Assembly: GCF_028680575.1 (NCBI RefSeq)
Contig: NZ_JAPCKI010000006.1
Location: forward strand, 248,001 to 312,000
DNA length: 64,000 nucleotides
Direction: 5' to 3'
From: Acidovorax benzenivorans
Lineage (GTDB): Bacteria > Pseudomonadota > Gammaproteobacteria > Burkholderiales > Burkholderiaceae_C
The first letter of the stretch is position 1. Each line of letters opens with the position of its first letter. The notes under the pieces were generated by a model. That model saw nothing but the letters and a program-made list of their open reading frames with translations. It made no database searches and was not told where the DNA came from. Position numbers and translations under genes: made by a program. Positions 16,808-24,968 of the stretch are shown here, piece after piece.

Positions 16808-17515
16808 TCAGGCCGACAGCGGCACCTGCGGCTGAGCGGTGAGCCGGTAGCCCGCGCCGCGCACGGTTTCCACCATCACAGACGCAGCCCCCAAGGCCTC
16901 GCGCAGGCGCTTGACATGCACGTCCACCGTGCGTTCCTCGATGAAGACATGGTCGCCCCACACCTTGTCGAGCAACTGCGATCGGCTGTGCACCCGCTCG
17001 GCATGCTTCATCAAAAAATGCAGCAGCTTGAATTCGGTGGGGCCCACCTTGAGCGGCTGGCCCTGGAAGGTGACACGGTAGGTCGCGGCATCCAGCACCA
17101 GCTCGGAGATGGTCACGCTGTCACTCACCTGCTCGGGCGCGCGGCGGCGCAGCACAGCACGGATGCGGGCCAGCAGCTCCTGCGTGGAAAAGGGCTTGGT
17201 GATGTAGTCGTCGGCACCCGCATCCAGCCCCGCCACCTTGTCAGGCTCATCGCCACGCGCGGTGAGCATGAGGATGGGGATGGGCTTGGTGCGGCTGTCC
17301 GCACGCCACTTGCGTGCCAGCGACAGGCCGCTTTGCCCTGGCAGCATCCAGTCCAGCAGGATCACGTCGGGCAGCACGGCATCCAGCTCGCGCTGCGCGC
17401 TGTCGCCGTCTTCTGCCCAGAAGGGCTGGAAACCGTTGTGGCGCAGGTTGACCGCAATCAGTTCGGCAATCGCGGGTTCGTCCTCAACGATGAGGACTCG
17501 GGGAAGCTTTCTCAT
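16808..17515 (-). CDS. phoB: Phosphate regulon response regulator PhoB
   Basis: This 235-residue OmpR-type response regulator has a receiver domain with acidic pair E11/D12, phospho-acceptor D55 in LLDWMLPG, and K107 in ITKPFS. A C-terminal winged-helix domain ends in ERTVDVHVKRLREAL and VRGAGYRL. It binds tandem 11-base repeats (Pho boxes), several of which appear in this window before pstS, ppx, ppk1 and the OlsB-like gene. It starts 21 bases after phoU, so it is likely co-transcribed with the pst genes. That would make PhoB self-activating under phosphate limitation. Confidence 0.97.
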   Translation of the reverse strand: MRKLPRVLIVEDEPAIAELIAVNLRHNGFQPFWAEDGDSAQRELDAVLPDVILLDWMLPGQSGLSLARKWRADSRTKPIPILMLTARGDEPDKVAGLDAGADDYITKPFSTQELLARIRAVLRRRAPEQVSDSVTISELVLDAATYRVTFQGQPLKVGPTEFKLLHFLMKHAERVHSRSQLLDKVWGDHVFIEERTVDVHVKRLREALGAASVMVETVRGAGYRLTAQPQVPLSA

Positions 17516-17536
17516 GGTGAATCCAGCGCCCCGTAC

Positions 17537-18238
17537 TTACAAAACCGCTGACTCGATCTCGTCGAGAGCTGTGTGACGCACGTCCTTGCCCTTGACCAGA
17601 TAGATGATGAGCTCGGCCACGTTCTTGGAATGGTCGCCAATGCGCTCAATGGCCTTGGCCAGGAACAGCAGGTCCAGGCTGGGCGAGATGGTGCGGGGGT
17701 CTTCCATCATGTAGGTGATGAGCTTGCGCACGAAGCCGTCAAACTCTTTGTCGATGAGGTCGTCCTCCTTGAGGATGGCCACCGCCGCCTTGACGTCGAG
17801 CCGTGCAAACGCATCCAGCGTCTTGCGCAGTTGGCCCGAAGCCAGCTCGGCCGCCACGCGCAGGTCGCTCGATGGCAACGAGCGCGGGGCACCGCCTTCA
17901 ATGATGGAGCGCACCATGCGCGCCATCTTGTTGGCCTCGTCGCCCATGCGCTCCAGGTTGGCCGTGGCCTTGGAGAAGGCCAGCAGCAGGCGCAGGTCAC
18001 GCGCCGTGGGCTGGCGGCGGGCAATGATGGAGGACAACTCCTGGTCGATCTCGACCTCCATCGCATTGATGCGGGTCTCCATCGAGGCCACGGTCTCTAC
18101 AGCCTCCAGGCTGAACTGGGACAGCGCATACACCGCCTGGCGGATCTGCGACTCCACCAAGCCGCCCATCTCCATGACGCGGGCAGAGACGCTGTTGAGT
18201 TCGCTGTCGAACTGGGACGAAAGATGTTTATCGGGCAT
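17537..18238 (-). CDS. phoU: Phosphate transport/signalling protein PhoU
   Basis: This 233-residue all-helical protein has two PhoU repeats, each carrying the acidic metal-binding pattern (ANLERMGDEANKMAR in the first, KAIERIGDHSKNVAE in the second). PhoU couples the PstSCAB transporter to PhoR and represses the regulon when phosphate is plentiful. I start it at the ATG at 18238 because AGGAGACAG lies immediately upstream and the conserved MPDKHLSSQFD begins there; the longer open frame is read-through of pstB. Only 11 bases separate it from pstB. Confidence 0.97.
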   Translation of the reverse strand: MPDKHLSSQFDSELNSVSARVMEMGGLVESQIRQAVYALSQFSLEAVETVASMETRINAMEVEIDQELSSIIARRQPTARDLRLLLAFSKATANLERMGDEANKMARMVRSIIEGGAPRSLPSSDLRVAAELASGQLRKTLDAFARLDVKAAVAILKEDDLIDKEFDGFVRKLITYMMEDPRTISPSLDLLFLAKAIERIGDHSKNVAELIIYLVKGKDVRHTALDEIESAVL

Positions 18239-18249
18239 CTGCTGTCTCC

Positions 18250-19032
18250 TTAGCCGAAACGGCCGGTGATGTAGTCTTCGGTTTCTTTGCGCTCGGGCTT
18301 GAAGAAGATCTGCTCGGTGGCACCGAACTCGATCATCTCGCCCAGGTACATGTAGGCGGTGTAGTCGCTGCAGCGGGCAGCCTGCTGCATGTTGTGCGTC
18401 ACGATGGCGATCGTGTAGTCGTGCTTGAGCTCGTCGATCAACTCTTCGATCTTGGCGGTGGACAGCGGGTCCAGCGCCGAGGTGGGCTCGTCGAGCAACA
18501 GCACCGAAGGCTTCACCGCCACGCTGCGCGCAATACACAGGCGCTGCTGCTGACCGCCGGAGAGCGACAGTCCGCTCTGGTGCAGCTTGTCCTTCACCTC
18601 GGTCCACAGTGCGGCTTTGGACAGCGCCCACTCCACGCGGTCGTCCATCTCACTCTTGCTCAGCGTTTCATACAACTTCACGCCAAAGGCAATGTTGTCG
18701 TAGATGGACATGGGAAACGGCGTGGGCTTCTGGAACACCATGCCGATGCGGGCACGCAGCAGGTTGATGTCCTGCTTGGGGTCCAGGATGTCCTGGCCAT
18801 AAAAGCTGATGGAGCCCTCGGCTCGCTGGCCCGGGTACAGGCTGTACATGCGGTTGAGCGTACGCAGCAGCGTGGATTTGCCGCAGCCGGAGGGGCCGAT
18901 AAAGGCCGTAACCTTGTGTTCGGCGATGTTCAGGCTCACATTGCGCAGGCCCTGAAACTTGCCGTAGAAAAAGCTCAGGTTACGCAGCTCCAGCGCATTC
19001 TTGCTGGCGGTGGCGGTAGCAGTGGCATTCAT
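18250..19032 (-). CDS. pstB: Phosphate ABC transporter ATP-binding protein PstB
   Basis: This 260-residue ABC ATPase has Walker A GPSGCGKS at residues 46-53, signature [13 protein letters not shown], and Walker [14 protein letters not shown]. The [20 protein letters not shown] region is typical of PstB. It drives high-affinity phosphate import with PstA/PstC. I chose the ATG at 19032, which has AGGA about ten bases upstream, rather than the TTG two codons earlier. The start lies 61 bases downstream of pstA. Confidence 0.97.
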   Translation of the reverse strand: MNATATATASKNALELRNLSFFYGKFQGLRNVSLNIAEHKVTAFIGPSGCGKSTLLRTLNRMYSLYPGQRAEGSISFYGQDILDPKQDINLLRARIGMVFQKPTPFPMSIYDNIAFGVKLYETLSKSEMDDRVEWALSKAALWTEVKDKLHQSGLSLSGGQQQRLCIARSVAVKPSVLLLDEPTSALDPLSTAKIEELIDELKHDYTIAIVTHNMQQAARCSDYTAYMYLGEMIEFGATEQIFFKPERKETEDYITGRFG

Positions 19033-19093
19033 TGTCAATTCCTGAAAATGGAGGCAGTCTTGTCGGTGGCTTCAGCTGGGAAGGCTGGCGGGG

Positions 19094-19948
19094 TCACACA
19101 CGGTTCTTTTCGCGCAGGAAGACCCGCGCCACGACGTTGAGAATCAGCACCGACAGCGTGATGAGCAGCGCACCGCCCCAGGCCAGGCGCACCCAGTTCT
19201 CATACGGGCTCAGGGCAAACTGGAAGATCACGACCGGCAGGTTGGCCATGGGCGCGTTCATGTTGGTGCTGAAGAACTGGTTGTTGAGCGCCGTGAACAA
19301 CAAGGGCGCGGTCTCGCCGCTGATGCGGGCCACGGCCAGCAGCAGGCCGGTCATGACGCCGCTGCGCGCTGCGCGCAAAGTGACCATGGTCGAGACCTTC
19401 CAGCGCGGAGCCCCCAGCGCAAACGCCGCTTCACGCAGGCTGCCGGGCACCAGGCGCAGCATGTTCTCGGTGGTGCGCACCACCACAGGCACAGCAATCA
19501 GCGACAACGCCAAGCTGCCAGCCCAACCCGAGAAATTGCCCACGGTGGCCACTGCGATGGCGTACACAAACAGGCCCAGCACGACCGAGGGTGCGGACAG
19601 CATGATGTCCGTCACAAAGCGGGTCAGTTCAGCGGTCTTGCTCTGGTCGCCATATTCAGCCAAGTACACCCCGGCCAACACACCGATGGGGGTGGACACC
19701 AGCACAGAAAAACCCACCATCAGCAGGCTCCCCACAATGGCGTTGGCCAGACCACCACCTTCAGAGCCGGGCGCTGGGGTGGACTGCGTGAACATGTTCC
19801 AGTCCAGCGCGGCAAAGCCGTTGGACAGCAGCACGCTCAGGATCCAGAGCAGCACGAACAGACCCAGCGCCATGGCACCCAGTGACATAAGCAGGCCAAT
19901 GGCGTTGGAGCGCTGGCGTTTTTTGTAGAGTTGTTGATTGAATTCCAT
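19094..19948 (-). CDS. pstA: Phosphate ABC transporter permease PstA
   Basis: This 284-residue inner-membrane permease has six predicted helices. It carries the cytoplasmic EAA-like coupling loop LREAAFALGAPRWKV, which contacts PstB. The N-terminus is cytoplasmic and basic (QLYKKRQRSN). It forms the channel with PstC. It lies 42 bases after pstC in the pstSCAB order. Confidence 0.97.
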   Translation of the reverse strand: MEFNQQLYKKRQRSNAIGLLMSLGAMALGLFVLLWILSVLLSNGFAALDWNMFTQSTPAPGSEGGGLANAIVGSLLMVGFSVLVSTPIGVLAGVYLAEYGDQSKTAELTRFVTDIMLSAPSVVLGLFVYAIAVATVGNFSGWAGSLALSLIAVPVVVRTTENMLRLVPGSLREAAFALGAPRWKVSTMVTLRAARSGVMTGLLLAVARISGETAPLLFTALNNQFFSTNMNAPMANLPVVIFQFALSPYENWVRLAWGGALLITLSVLILNVVARVFLREKNRV

Positions 19949-19990
19949 GGAGCTTGTCTCTGAAGAGGGACTGGGGCAGGGACGCGGGGC

Positions 19991-20998
19991 TTACAGGCCC
20001 TTGGCCTTCTCGGCTCGCAGCAGCATGATCTTGGCGGCCGACAGCACCACAAACGTGATCACAAACAACAGGAAGCCCAGCGCATACAACGTGGACAAAT
20101 GGAAGTCCGCCGCTTCGCCAAACTCGTTGGCGAGCGTGGATGCGATGGAAGTCCCAGGCGAGAACAGCGACGTGGGCATGCGATTGGCATTGCCGATCAC
20201 GAAGGTCACCGCCATGGTTTCTCCCAACGCCCGACCGAGGCCCAGCATCACCCCGCCAATGACACCCTTTTGGGTATAGGGCAGCACCACGCGGCGCACC
20301 ACCTCCCAGGTGGTGCAACCCAGGCCGTAGGCTGATTCGCGCAGGATGGGCGGAACGATCTCGAACACATCACGCATCACCGCGGCCACAAAGGGCAACA
20401 CCATGAAAGCCAACACGATGCCCGCCGCCAGAATGCCGAAACCGTTGGTGCTGCCGCCGAACATAAAGCCGATCAGTGGCATGGAGCCGAGCAGTTTTTG
20501 CACGGGCACCTGAAAGTGGTCTGCAAACAGCGGCGCAAACACAAACAGACCGAACATGCCGTAGATGATGGACGGCACAGCCGCCAGCAACTCCACGGCC
20601 GTGCCCAACGGGCGGCGCAGCCACACAGGGCAGGTCTCCGTCAGGAACAAGGCAATGCCAAACGCAAGCGGCACGGCAATCAGCAGCGCAATGCCCGCAC
20701 TGGCGAGGGTGCCAACGATGGCAATCGCTGCACCAAATTCTTCATTGACAATGTCCCATTCAGCGCGCCAGATGAACTGCACGCCAAACTTGTGAAAGGC
20801 TGGCCACGCATAAACAAACAGCGAGACGATGATGCCCAGCAGCGCCGCCAGCACCAGCAGCGACAGACTCTGGGTCAACCGATGGAAAACGACGTCCTGC
20901 AGTCGCTGCCGCTTGGCAATCGACACCATCGACGGTGTGGGGGCGTCCGTCGTTTTGACGGACACAGGTTGCGAACTCATGGTGGTTCCCACGCTCAT
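19991..20998 (-). CDS. pstC: Phosphate ABC transporter permease PstC
   Basis: This 335-residue permease has six main helices, the PstC-type AVELLAAVPSIIYGMFGLF segment, and coupling loop LRESAYGLGCTTWEV. The start is not fixed by the sequence: ATGs at 21010, 20998 and 20980 are in frame. I prefer 20998 because GGGAG sits five bases before it; the first conserved residues come later (KRQRLQDVVFHRL). It lies 92 bases after pstS, and a strong stem-loop occupies the gap. Confidence 0.95.
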   Translation of the reverse strand: MSVGTTMSSQPVSVKTTDAPTPSMVSIAKRQRLQDVVFHRLTQSLSLLVLAALLGIIVSLFVYAWPAFHKFGVQFIWRAEWDIVNEEFGAAIAIVGTLASAGIALLIAVPLAFGIALFLTETCPVWLRRPLGTAVELLAAVPSIIYGMFGLFVFAPLFADHFQVPVQKLLGSMPLIGFMFGGSTNGFGILAAGIVLAFMVLPFVAAVMRDVFEIVPPILRESAYGLGCTTWEVVRRVVLPYTQKGVIGGVMLGLGRALGETMAVTFVIGNANRMPTSLFSPGTSIASTLANEFGEAADFHLSTLYALGFLLFVITFVVLSAAKIMLLRAEKAKGL

Positions 20999-21039
20999 GT
21001 TGACTCCCATCTGGCTTCTGGAGACCCCACAAACCAGCG

Positions 21040-21068
21040 CCCATCGGCCAGACCAGCCGGCCAATGGG
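21040..21068 (-). other. Stem-loop between pstS and pstC
   Basis: Ten paired bases (21040-21049 with 21059-21068, one G-U pair on the RNA strand) enclose a nine-base loop. No T-run follows, so it is not a standard terminator. Hairpins just after the binding-protein gene often protect that part of the mRNA and raise the level of the binding protein over the permeases. Confidence 0.6.
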
Positions 21069-21090
21069 CACTATTCTGGGGCAAACCGCT

Positions 21091-22113
21091 TTACTTCTTG
21101 ATCTGCGACCAGACCTTGGAGCGGATCTCGGCGGTCAGGCTGTCAGGCAGCGGCACGTAGTCCAGCTCCGAGGCCATGGTCTTGCCGTTCTTGAAAGCCC
21201 AGTCAAAGAACTTGAGCACCTCGGCCGACTGGGCCTTGTCTGCCGGGTCCTTGTACATCAAGATGAAAGATGCCGTGCTCACAGGCCAGCTGTTGGCACC
21301 CTTGGCATTGACCATGGAAATCCCCATACCGGGCACGCTGAACCAGTCGGCGCCCGCAGCCGCTGCTGCAAAAGTAGCGTCATCAGGACTCACATACTTG
21401 CCGTCGGCGTTCTGCAGTTGCAAGAACGTCATGTTGTTCTTCTTGACGTAGGCGTACTCCACATAGCCCAGAGCACCCTTCACGCGGGTCACGTTGGCAG
21501 CCACACCCTCGTTGCCCTTGCCACCCACCGAGGAGGAAGCTGGCCACTTCACAGCGGCTCCCTTGCCCACGGAATCCGCCCATTCCTTGCTGACAGCGGC
21601 CAGGTAGTCCGTCCAGTTGTAGGTGGTGCCAGAGCCATCCGCACGGTGCACGATAGTGATGTTCTGGTCGGGCAGCGTCTTGCCAGGGTTGAGGGCCGCC
21701 AGCTTGGCATCGTTCCACTTGGTGATCTTGCCCAGATACATTTCAGCCAGCACAGGGCCCGTCACACGCAGTTCGCCCGGCTTGAAACCTTCCAGATTGA
21801 CCACAGGCACCGTGCCGCCAATGATGGCGGGGAACTGGACCATGCCGTCTTTATCCAGATCGGCACCGGGCACAGGCGCATCAGAAGCACCGAAAGCTAC
21901 GGTTTTGGCGCGAATCTGACGGATACCACCCGAAGAACCGATCGACTGATAGTTCAGACCAACACCCGTTTCCTTCTTGTAGGCTTCAGCCCACTTGGCA
22001 TACATCGGAAAGGGGAACGTAGCGCCAGCGCCGGTGATGTCCGCCGCAAAGGCATTGCCCACAGCCAGAGAGGCCAGTGCTACTGCGACGGTTTTGAGAA
22101 ATACACGTTTCAT
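21091..22113 (-). CDS. pstS: Periplasmic phosphate-binding protein PstS
   Basis: This 340-residue secreted protein has a signal peptide of about 23 residues (MKRVFLKTVAVALASLAVGN then AFA before ADITGAG). Phosphate-binding motifs include GAGATFPFPMY at the start of the mature protein, SIGSSGGI, and VHRADGSGTTYNW. It delivers phosphate to PstCA. The ATG at 22113 has AAAGG about eight bases upstream and starts the signal peptide; the longer frame would hide it. A Pho box and weak -10 precede it. Confidence 0.98.
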   Translation of the reverse strand: MKRVFLKTVAVALASLAVGNAFAADITGAGATFPFPMYAKWAEAYKKETGVGLNYQSIGSSGGIRQIRAKTVAFGASDAPVPGADLDKDGMVQFPAIIGGTVPVVNLEGFKPGELRVTGPVLAEMYLGKITKWNDAKLAALNPGKTLPDQNITIVHRADGSGTTYNWTDYLAAVSKEWADSVGKGAAVKWPASSSVGGKGNEGVAANVTRVKGALGYVEYAYVKKNNMTFLQLQNADGKYVSPDDATFAAAAAGADWFSVPGMGISMVNAKGANSWPVSTASFILMYKDPADKAQSAEVLKFFDWAFKNGKTMASELDYVPLPDSLTAEIRSKVWSQIKK

Positions 22114-22151
22114 GAGGTACCTTTCGGCTGGGGTTAACAGGAATACTGCGA

Positions 22152-22185
22152 ACTCTAGAGGCCCATCATGACAATTCAGTGACAC
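22152..22185 (-). promoter_or_regulatory. pstS: Pho box and -10 of the pstS promoter
   Basis: On the minus strand GTGTCAC-TGAA-TTGTCAT (22185 down to 22168) matches the 7-4-7 direct repeat of PhoB sites (consensus CTGTCAT twice). Exactly ten bases further is TAGAGT (22157-22152), the position expected for the -10 box when PhoB replaces -35 contacts. This leaves a leader of about 30 bases before pstS. Confidence 0.8.
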
Positions 22186-22237
22186 AAAAGATCTCATCCC
22201 AGGCGATTGCGACAAACACCATGACGCCGCATCAAAG

Positions 22238-22255
22238 ATGTCATTGATATGTCAC
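22238..22255 (+). promoter_or_regulatory. Pho box candidate facing ppx
   Basis: ATGTCAT-TGAT-ATGTCAC on the plus strand is a 7-4-7 direct repeat differing from the PhoB consensus mainly at the first base of each half. The hexamer ten bases downstream, CACACT (22266-22271), is a poor -10. The site lies about 120 bases before the ppx ATG and 50 bases from the pstS box on the other strand. Confidence 0.55.
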
Positions 22256-22377
22256 ACGGTCCCATCACACTGGCGCAACCGCCCTACCCTGTGCGCGCAC
22301 AGCCTTAGAGACCGCGCCCCCAGATTGGGTCACGCGCATCGCGGTACGATGCCGCACGCAGCTCCCTCCAAACACAC

Positions 22378-23856
22378 ATGCAGAACGGCACACGCCTCGC
22401 CGCAGTCGACCTCGGCTCCAACAGTTTTCGCCTGGAAATCGGGCGCTATGAGTTCGGACACGTCCAGCGGGTGGAATACCTCAAGGAAACCGTGCGCCAG
22501 GGCAACGGGCTGGACGAAGACCGCAACCTGACCCGCGACGCCATGGAGCGCGGCTGGGCTTGTCTGGCGCGCTTTGGCGAGCGCTTGGCGGGTTTTCCTC
22601 GCGCCCAGGTGCGCGCAGTGGCGACACAGACACTGCGCGAGGCACGCAACCGGGAAGAGTTCCTGTCACGCGGCAGTGAGGTGCTGGGCTACCCCATTGA
22701 TGTGGTGTCTGGCCCCGAAGAGGCGCGGTTGATTTACCAGGGCGTGGCCCGATTGCTGCCCCAATCGGACGAGCGCCGCCTGGTGGTGGATATCGGAGGA
22801 CGGTCCACTGAATTGATCCTGGGCCAGCAATTCACACCCAATGCGGTGGCCTCTTTCCGGGTCGGCAGCGTCGCTTGGTCGCAACGCTACTTTGCCAAGG
22901 GCGAGTTCTCAGCCCAGGCGTTCATGGCGGCGGAGATCGCAGCCAAGGCCGTGCTGGACGAGGCGCTGGAGACTTTTCGCCCCGACGCGTGGGACGTGGC
23001 CTACGGATCATCTGGCACGGCGGGCGCAGTTGGCGACATTCTGTCTGCCGCTGGAGGCTCGCAAGGTCTGATCACCCGCGATGGGCTGACCTGGTTGCAG
23101 GAGCGTTTGCTGCGCGCGCAAAGTGCAGACCGGCTGCGCATGGACGGACTCAAGGAAGAGCGCCGTGCGGTCATTGGCGGCGGCATCAGCGTGCTGCGCG
23201 CCGTGTTTGACCTGCTGGATATTCATGAGATGCAGGTTGCACAAGGGGCACTGCGCCAGGGAGCCTTGTATGACCTTCTGGATCGGGAGCAACCCGGAAC
23301 CGACCTGCGCACCACAACTGTCCAGGGGCTGATGCAGCGGTTTGGAGTGGACATGGAGCATGCAGACCGCGTGGCGCGTACCGCCTGCGCATTGTTTGAC
23401 CAGGCCGCACCACCCGGGAGCGAACGCGCCAACCGAAAGCTGGACTGGGCTGCCCGGCTGCACGAGATTGGTTGCCGCATTTCGCACAGCGACTACCACC
23501 GCCACGGTGCCTACATTCTCGACAACACCGATGCCGCTGGCTTTGCCGTGCCCGAACTGCATCGCCTGGGAGTGCTGGTACAAGCACAGCGGGGCAAGGT
23601 GCGTAAGTTGGGCGTGGAACTGGACGACCCTATTTTTGTGCTGCAGCTTTTGTGCTTGCGCTTGGCTGTGGCCCTGTGCCACGCGCGCCGAGAGCCCGAT
23701 ACCAAGGGATTGTCGCTGCGTCTGGACAGGCAGCGATTTCAAGCCAGCGCCCGGCCCGGCTGGGCCCTGGCGTACCCACAGTCCGCCCACCTTCTGCTCG
23801 AAGAAGTGCAAGCCTGGCAGAAAACCCCCTGGGAACTGGCTGTTGACATGCCTTGA
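22378..23856 (+). CDS. ppx: Exopolyphosphatase Ppx/GppA
   Basis: This 492-residue enzyme of the ASKHA fold removes terminal phosphate from polyphosphate. The N-terminal phosphate-binding motif DLGSNSFRLE is at residues 11-20, followed by GPEEARLIYQGVARL and VVDIGGRSTELI. A C-terminal HD-like helical domain contains RLHEIGCRISHSDYHRHG. Length is close to E. coli Ppx. It is divergent from pstS, with a candidate Pho box in between. The opposing polyphosphate kinase gene lies about 1.1 kb downstream on the other strand, an unusual arrangement since many bacteria have ppk-ppx as one operon. Confidence 0.96.
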   Translation: MQNGTRLAAVDLGSNSFRLEIGRYEFGHVQRVEYLKETVRQGNGLDEDRNLTRDAMERGWACLARFGERLAGFPRAQVRAVATQTLREARNREEFLSRGSEVLGYPIDVVSGPEEARLIYQGVARLLPQSDERRLVVDIGGRSTELILGQQFTPNAVASFRVGSVAWSQRYFAKGEFSAQAFMAAEIAAKAVLDEALETFRPDAWDVAYGSSGTAGAVGDILSAAGGSQGLITRDGLTWLQERLLRAQSADRLRMDGLKEERRAVIGGGISVLRAVFDLLDIHEMQVAQGALRQGALYDLLDREQPGTDLRTTTVQGLMQRFGVDMEHADRVARTACALFDQAAPPGSERANRKLDWAARLHEIGCRISHSDYHRHGAYILDNTDAAGFAVPELHRLGVLVQAQRGKVRKLGVELDDPIFVLQLLCLRLAVALCHARREPDTKGLSLRLDRQRFQASARPGWALAYPQSAHLLLEEVQAWQKTPWELAVDMP

Positions 23857-23870
23857 GGAGATCACATAAA
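23843..23870 (+). promoter_or_regulatory. Possible promoter of the lysine-rich RHH protein gene
   Basis: A perfect -35 box TTGACA (23843-23848) lies in the last codons of ppx. After 16 bases comes CATAAA (23865-23870), four of six matching -10. The -10 overlaps the left edge of a 29-base palindrome, so a protein bound there would block RNA polymerase. Confidence 0.45.
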
Positions 23871-23895
23871 CGATATAAACTGTTTATACCGTTTA
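23867..23895. promoter_or_regulatory. 29-base near-perfect palindrome, candidate autoregulatory operator
   Basis: Left arm TAAACGATATAAAC and right arm GTTTATACCGTTTA flank a central T; only one pair of the 14 is mismatched. The element is AT-rich in a GC-rich surround and sits 13 bases before the start of a gene for a ribbon-helix-helix-like protein. Ribbon-helix-helix proteins commonly bind such repeats in their own promoters. The binding partner is inference. Confidence 0.6.
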
Positions 23896-23908
23896 TTAAA
23901 TCTCTATC

Positions 23909-24436
23909 ATGACCACTGCAAACACCCCCCCCAGTTCCGTTGTCGTGCCCGCCGCGCCTGCAGCCCCGACCACAAAGACAGTCAAGCCGACCAAGCCAGC
24001 AACAGCCGTCAAAGCCCCCAAGGCAACCAAGCCCGCCAAAAAGGCCGTGGCAAAAAAGACCCAAACCCCCAAGCCAGCTGCGGCGACCAAGCCAGTCAAG
24101 GCTGCAGCTACAGCAAAGCCCGGCAAGGCCAGCGAGACCAAAGCCAAAAAGCCCAAGCTGGTGCGCGACAGCTTCACCATCCCCAAGGACGAATACGCGG
24201 TGCTCGACACCTTGAAAGACCGTGCCACGGCATTGGCCCACCCCGTCAAGAAAAGCGAGCTGCTGCGTGCAGGGCTCAAGGTGCTGGCGGGACTTTCAGA
24301 CAGCGCATTGCGCAGTGCCTTGCAAGCGGTGCCGTCTATCAAAACCGGCCGCCCCAAGGCCGATGTGGAAGAGACCTTGCCAACGGCCGCCGCCAAGACA
24401 GCGGCCAAGGCCAGCGGCAAAACAGGACACAAGTAA
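23909..24436 (+). CDS. Lys/Ala/Pro-rich protein with ribbon-helix-helix-like domain
   Basis: This 175-residue, very basic protein has about 30 lysines. Residues about 20-83 are low-complexity repeats of the KPAK/KATKPAKK kind, like histone H1 tails or the AlgP tail. Residues about 84-150 look folded: a short strand (VRDSFTIP), a helix (KDEYAVLDTLKDRA), then KKSELLRAGLKVLAGL, the pattern of a ribbon-helix-helix DNA-binding unit. The C-terminus returns to Lys/Ala-rich sequence. No function is known to me. Position between ppx and sixA-ppk1 suggests a nucleoid or polyphosphate-granule protein; the lysine tail could bind DNA, polyphosphate or both. It carries its own palindromic operator candidate. 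The reading frame itself is well supported by its composition and neat fit between genes. Confidence 0.8.
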   Translation: MTTANTPPSSVVVPAAPAAPTTKTVKPTKPATAVKAPKATKPAKKAVAKKTQTPKPAAATKPVKAAATAKPGKASETKAKKPKLVRDSFTIPKDEYAVLDTLKDRATALAHPVKKSELLRAGLKVLAGLSDSALRSALQAVPSIKTGRPKADVEETLPTAAAKTAAKASGKTGHK

Positions 24437-24445
24437 ATCAGGCCC

Positions 24446-24464
24446 CAAGGCACCGCATGCCTTG
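24446..24464. other. Small stem-loop between convergent genes
   Basis: CAAGGCA (24446-24452) and TGCCTTG (24458-24464) form a seven-pair stem with a five-base loop just after the lysine-rich gene. There is no T-run, so termination is uncertain. The two converging genes share this 67-base gap. Confidence 0.35.
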
Positions 24465-24503
24465 AGCGAGAGGTTCACAGGTTCGCAGATATTGGTGGAT
24501 GAA

Positions 24504-24968
24504 TCAGAGAAACTCTGGTGACTGCACCGCCATCAGCACGGTCTGGCTATGGTCCCAACGCTGGCGCTGGCGCAGCCACCACACGGAGCCTTTGCGCACG
24601 GGGCACTCCGGGGCCTGGAGTTGCAGCAACTGCGCAACGGTCTGGCCCAGCATGGGCTGATGCCCCACCACCAGCACCGCGCCTTTGGCGCGGGGCCATT
24701 GCACAAGCTCCAGCAAATCCTGTGGCGTTCCGCCTGGCAACAACTCAGCGCGCATTTTGAACTTGCGGCCCAAGGCATGGGCCGTTTGCTCAGTTCGCCG
24801 CGCGGGACTTGCCACCACCCTCAGGCCTTCCGGCAGTTGACGATCCAGCCAGGCAGCCATGCGTGCCGCCTGCTTCTCACCCCGGCTCGTGAGCGGGCGC
24901 GCAAGATCGTCGCTGCCGTCTTCGGCCTCCTCCGCTTCGGCATGACGCCAGAGGATCAAGTCCATCAT
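24504..24968 (-). CDS. sixA: Phosphohistidine phosphatase SixA
   Basis: This 154-residue member of the histidine-phosphatase (phosphoglycerate mutase-like) family has the N-terminal RHAEAE motif with catalytic H9 and a second histidine in VVGHQPMLGQT. SixA-type enzymes remove phosphate from phosphohistidines, for example on HPt domains or PTS proteins. Its ATG overlaps the ppk1 stop (ATGA), so it is translationally coupled to ppk1. Since Ppk1 works through a phosphohistidine intermediate, the pairing is notable, but any action of SixA on Ppk1 is speculation. Confidence 0.93.
   Translation of the reverse strand: MMDLILWRHAEAEEAEDGSDDLARPLTSRGEKQAARMAAWLDRQLPEGLRVVASPARRTEQTAHALGRKFKMRAELLPGGTPQDLLELVQWPRAKGAVLVVGHQPMLGQTVAQLLQLQAPECPVRKGSVWWLRQRQRWDHSQTVLMAVQSPEFL

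Noticed and set aside
19036-19038. TTG start two codons before pstB ATG
   Set aside because: The purine-rich site is too close to the TTG and well placed for the ATG at 19032.
24446-24464. Hairpin after the lysine-rich gene as a rho-independent terminator
   Set aside because: No T-run on either strand; listed only as a stem-loop.
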